Part shown: piece after piece, positions 13,069 to 15,238 of the stretch
Position numbering within the stretch: the first letter of the stretch is position 1
How the letters are laid out: every line of letters begins with the position of its first letter
Source of the DNA: Propionibacteriaceae bacterium
GTDB taxonomy: Bacteria; Actinomycetota; Actinomycetes; Propionibacteriales; Propionibacteriaceae
Assembly: GCA_027353565.1 (NCBI GenBank)
Contig: DAIEHO010000216.1
Location: 1-15,238, forward strand
Direction: 5' to 3'
Length of the DNA stretch: 15,238 nucleotides
Notes under the pieces: model-generated
What the model saw: the letters and a program-made list of their open reading frames with translations, nothing else
Databases searched by the model: none
Told to the model about the DNA's origin: nothing
Program-made: the position numbers and the translations under genes

Positions 13069-14913
13069 ATGTGCGGAATCGTCGGGTATGTGGGCCCCAG
13101 GCCGGCCCAGGACGTCATCATGGGCGGTCTGCGGCGTATGGAGTACCGGGGGTACGACTCAGCGGGCATCGCCGTCGTCACCGAGTCCGGCCTCGTTCTG
13201 GCCAAGAAGGCGGGCAAGCTCGCCAACCTGGGGACCGAGCTTGCTGAGCACCCCCTGCCTCCGTCCAGCCACGGTATCGGCCACACTCGCTGTGCCACGC
13301 ACGGTGGCCCGACAGACGGCAACGCCCACCCGCACGCCTCGTACACGGGCCGCGTCGCGGTCGTGCACAACGGCATCATCGAGAACTTCGCCTCACTGCG
13401 CGCCGAGCTGGAGGCGGACGGGGTCCTCTTCGCGAGCGAGACCGACACCGAGGTCGCTGCCCAGCTGCTCGGACGTGAGGTGGAGCGTACGACCTCGCTC
13501 ATGGAGGCGATGCGTGCCGTGTGCAACCGGCTCGAGGGCGCCTTCACCCTCGTCGCGGTCGACGCGCAGTCGCCCCAGCGGATCGTCGCCGCCCGTCGCA
13601 ACTCGCCCCTCGTCGTCGGGGTCGGGGACGGGGAGATGTTCGTCGCCTCGGACGTGTCGGCGTTCATCGAGTACACGCGGGAGGCTGTCGAGCTCGGGCA
13701 GGACCAGATCGTGGAGATCACCCCGGACGGCTATGAGGTGACGAGCTTCTCCGGTGGCCCGGCGGTGTCGAAGCCGTACCACATCGACTGGGACCTGTCG
13801 GCTGCCGAGAAGGGCGGCTACGACTGGTTCATGCGCAAGGAGATCTTCGAGCAGCCGCGTGCGGTGGCGGACACGCTGCTCGGGCGACTCGACGCCGAGG
13901 GGCGTCTCGTCCTGGACGAGATCCGCATCGACGACGCCGAGCTGCGACGCGTCGACAAGATCGTCGTGGTCGCCTGTGGGACCGCGTTCTATGCCGGGAT
14001 GGTCGCGAAGTACGCGATCGAGCACTGGACGCATGTTCCGTGTGAGGTCGAGATCGCGTCCGAGTTCCGCTACCGGGACCCGATCATCACCCCCACGACG
14101 CTGGTCGTGACGATCTCCCAGTCCGGCGAGACGGCGGACACCCTCATGGCCATCCGTCACGCCCGCGAGCAGCATGCGAAGGTCATCGCCATCTGCAACA
14201 CGAACGGTGCGACGATCCCGCGGGAGTCGGACGCCGTCATCTACACGCACGCCGGGCCGGAGATCGGCGTCGCCTCGACCAAGGGCTTCACGTCGCAGAT
14301 CGTCGCCTGCTACCTGCTCGGGCTGTACCTCGCCCAGGTGAAGGGGACGAAGTTCGGGGACGAGATCCGAGAGCTGCTGGTCGAGCTCCAGGAGCTCGCC
14401 CCGAAGATGCAGACCGTCCTCGACGGACTCGACCAGATGTCGGCGCTCGCCCGGCGGTTCGTGGACCGGAAGTCCGTCCTCTTCCTCGGACGGCACGTGG
14501 GCTACCCGGTCGCGCTCGAGGGGGCGCTCAAGCTCAAGGAGATCAGCTACCTCCACGCGGAGGGCTTCCCCGCCGGCGAGCTCAAGCACGGTCCGATCGC
14601 GCTCGTCGAGGAGGGGCTGCCGGTGTTCGTCGTGGTGCCGCCGCAGGGACGCGACCAGCTGCACGACAAGGTCGTCTCGAACATCCAGGAGGTACGAGCT
14701 CGGGGGGCGCTCACCATCGTGCTCGCGGAGGAGGGCGACGACGAGGCCCGTCCGTACGCGGACGTCTTCGTCGCGCTGCCCACGGTGCCCACGCTGTTCC
14801 AGCCGCTCGTCGCAGTCATCCCGCTGCAGTTCTTCGCGTGCGAGCTGGCGACCCTGCTGGGCCACGACGTCGACCAGCCTCGCAACCTCGCCAAGTCGGT
14901 CACGGTGGAGTGA
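13069..14913 (+). CDS. glmS: Glutamine--fructose-6-phosphate aminotransferase (isomerizing) GlmS
   Basis: GlmS makes glucosamine-6-phosphate from fructose-6-phosphate and glutamine, the entry step to UDP-GlcNAc. The 614-residue enzyme starts MCGIVGYVG; removal of Met exposes the catalytic Cys. The N-terminal glutaminase domain (about 1-230) shows RRMEYRGYDSAG, HTRCATHGGP and HNGIIENF. Two SIS sugar-isomerase domains follow; the first carries VACGTAFYAG and ISQSGETADT. The C-terminus includes GRHVGYPVALEGALKLKEISYLHAEGFPAGELKHGPIAL and ends QPRNLAKSVTVE, the classic active-site tail. All key segments are intact and the length is standard. The stop TGA overlaps the acpS ATG by one base. Confidence 0.98.
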   Translation: MCGIVGYVGPRPAQDVIMGGLRRMEYRGYDSAGIAVVTESGLVLAKKAGKLANLGTELAEHPLPPSSHGIGHTRCATHGGPTDGNAHPHASYTGRVAVVHNGIIENFASLRAELEADGVLFASETDTEVAAQLLGREVERTTSLMEAMRAVCNRLEGAFTLVAVDAQSPQRIVAARRNSPLVVGVGDGEMFVASDVSAFIEYTREAVELGQDQIVEITPDGYEVTSFSGGPAVSKPYHIDWDLSAAEKGGYDWFMRKEIFEQPRAVADTLLGRLDAEGRLVLDEIRIDDAELRRVDKIVVVACGTAFYAGMVAKYAIEHWTHVPCEVEIASEFRYRDPIITPTTLVVTISQSGETADTLMAIRHAREQHAKVIAICNTNGATIPRESDAVIYTHAGPEIGVASTKGFTSQIVACYLLGLYLAQVKGTKFGDEIRELLVELQELAPKMQTVLDGLDQMSALARRFVDRKSVLFLGRHVGYPVALEGALKLKEISYLHAEGFPAGELKHGPIALVEEGLPVFVVVPPQGRDQLHDKVVSNIQEVRARGALTIVLAEEGDDEARPYADVFVALPTVPTLFQPLVAVIPLQFFACELATLLGHDVDQPRNLAKSVTVE

Positions 14914-15238
14914 TGATCGTCGGGATCGGGATCGACGTCTGCGACATCAGCCGGTGGCGCGAGATGGTGGCGCGCCGTCCCGGGGCGGTCGACCGGCTCC
15001 TCACACCCGCCGAGGCGCTGCTGAACCACACCTCGCAGGCCAGTCGTTTCGCTGCCAAGGAAGCGTTGGCCAAGGCACTCGGCGCCCCCGGAGGGCTCGG
15101 CTGGCAGGACGCGGAGGTCGTCGTCGACGAGCTCGGGCGGCCGTCGTTCCGGATCAGTGGCACCGTCGCCGCGCGTGCCGCGGAGCTCGGCGTGACACAT
15201 GTCCACCTCTCCATCACCCACGACGGCGGCATCGCGTC
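14913..15238 (+). CDS. acpS: Holo-[acyl-carrier-protein] synthase AcpS (3' truncated by window end)
   Basis: AcpS transfers 4'-phosphopantetheine from CoA to acyl carrier protein. The ATG at 14913 shares its A with the glmS TGA (TGATG), so translation is coupled; GGTGGAG lies just upstream. The 108 visible codons read MIVGIGIDVCDISRW at the start, with Mg-binding Asp8, then SRFAAKEALAKALG with the conserved Lys49-Glu50, then VVVDELGRPSF and HLSITHDGGIA near the window end. Family members are usually about 115-130 residues, so only a short tail is missing. Following glmS, this is the usual actinobacterial order. Confidence 0.93.
   Translation, partial: MIVGIGIDVCDISRWREMVARRPGAVDRLLTPAEALLNHTSQASRFAAKEALAKALGAPGGLGWQDAEVVVDELGRPSFRISGTVAARAAELGVTHVHLSITHDGGIA

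Noticed and set aside
13393..14865. 490-codon open frame on the minus strand opposite glmS
   Set aside because: Low-complexity Arg/Leu/Asp/Val composition and full overlap with an intact GlmS; a shadow frame.
1..15238. Mobile element, prophage, CRISPR or defence island
   Set aside because: No transposase, integrase, inverted-repeat ends, repeat-spacer array or defence gene was seen; gene content is core housekeeping with uniform composition.

Overview
The window is a high-GC chromosomal stretch (roughly 70% G+C by eye) from an actinobacterium. The evidence is the gene content and order (rplM-rpsI-glmM, then coaA, glmS and acpS close by), an EF-G2 paralogue, a DUF1707 protein, frequent GTG starts and TANNNT -10 boxes. 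A member of Nocardioidaceae/Propionibacteriales fits, but genus cannot be settled from this window. Everything looks like ordinary core chromosome: there is no tRNA, rRNA, CRISPR array, insertion sequence, integrase or phage gene, and no gene-free stretch longer than about 140 bp.

Layout. 1-22 is the last few codons of a + strand gene, followed by a long hairpin (32-62) shared with a convergent small helical-repeat protein gene (78-332, minus). 435-2586 (minus) is a three-gene RNA-modification operon read trmB > truA > small-domain methyltransferase, with two 4-bp ATGA stop/start overlaps. 2727-3837 (+) holds two membrane proteins, YccF and MarC. MarC converges with an EF-G2 translational GTPase (3845-5944, minus) with only 7 bp between the stops. 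EF-G2 is divergent from a lactonase-type beta-propeller protein (6035-7051, +). 7060-10457 (+) is the rplM-rpsI-glmM-aph operon: a promoter, ribosomal proteins L13 and S9, phosphoglucosamine mutase, and an APH(6)/hydroxyurea-type kinase. A DUF1707 protein (10504-11112, +) converges with pantothenate kinase coaA (11252-12199, minus), behind a NUDIX hydrolase (12326-12940, minus). The NUDIX gene is divergent from glmS (13069-14913, +), and glmS overlaps acpS by one base; acpS runs off the end of the window.

How the genes fit together. GlmS and GlmM make glucosamine-6-P and then glucosamine-1-P for UDP-GlcNAc and peptidoglycan. CoaA starts CoA synthesis, and AcpS moves the CoA phosphopantetheine arm onto acyl carrier protein. 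RplM, RpsI, TrmB, TruA, the methyltransferase and EF-G2 all belong to translation. So the block links translation with cell-envelope precursor supply.

The most notable signals are not genes. (1) Six of the coding starts sit 6-7 nt downstream of a TANNNT box with no Shine-Dalgarno sequence, which is a leaderless-mRNA architecture. (2) The palindrome CGTACG occurs 27 times by hand count, several times more than base composition predicts, and appears to bend synonymous codon choice. (3) A perfect 14-bp tandem repeat containing TGACA-T-TGTCA lies between two convergent genes. (4) An 11-bp repeat of the rplM start-codon region lies in its own leader. No clear new multi-gene system was found.
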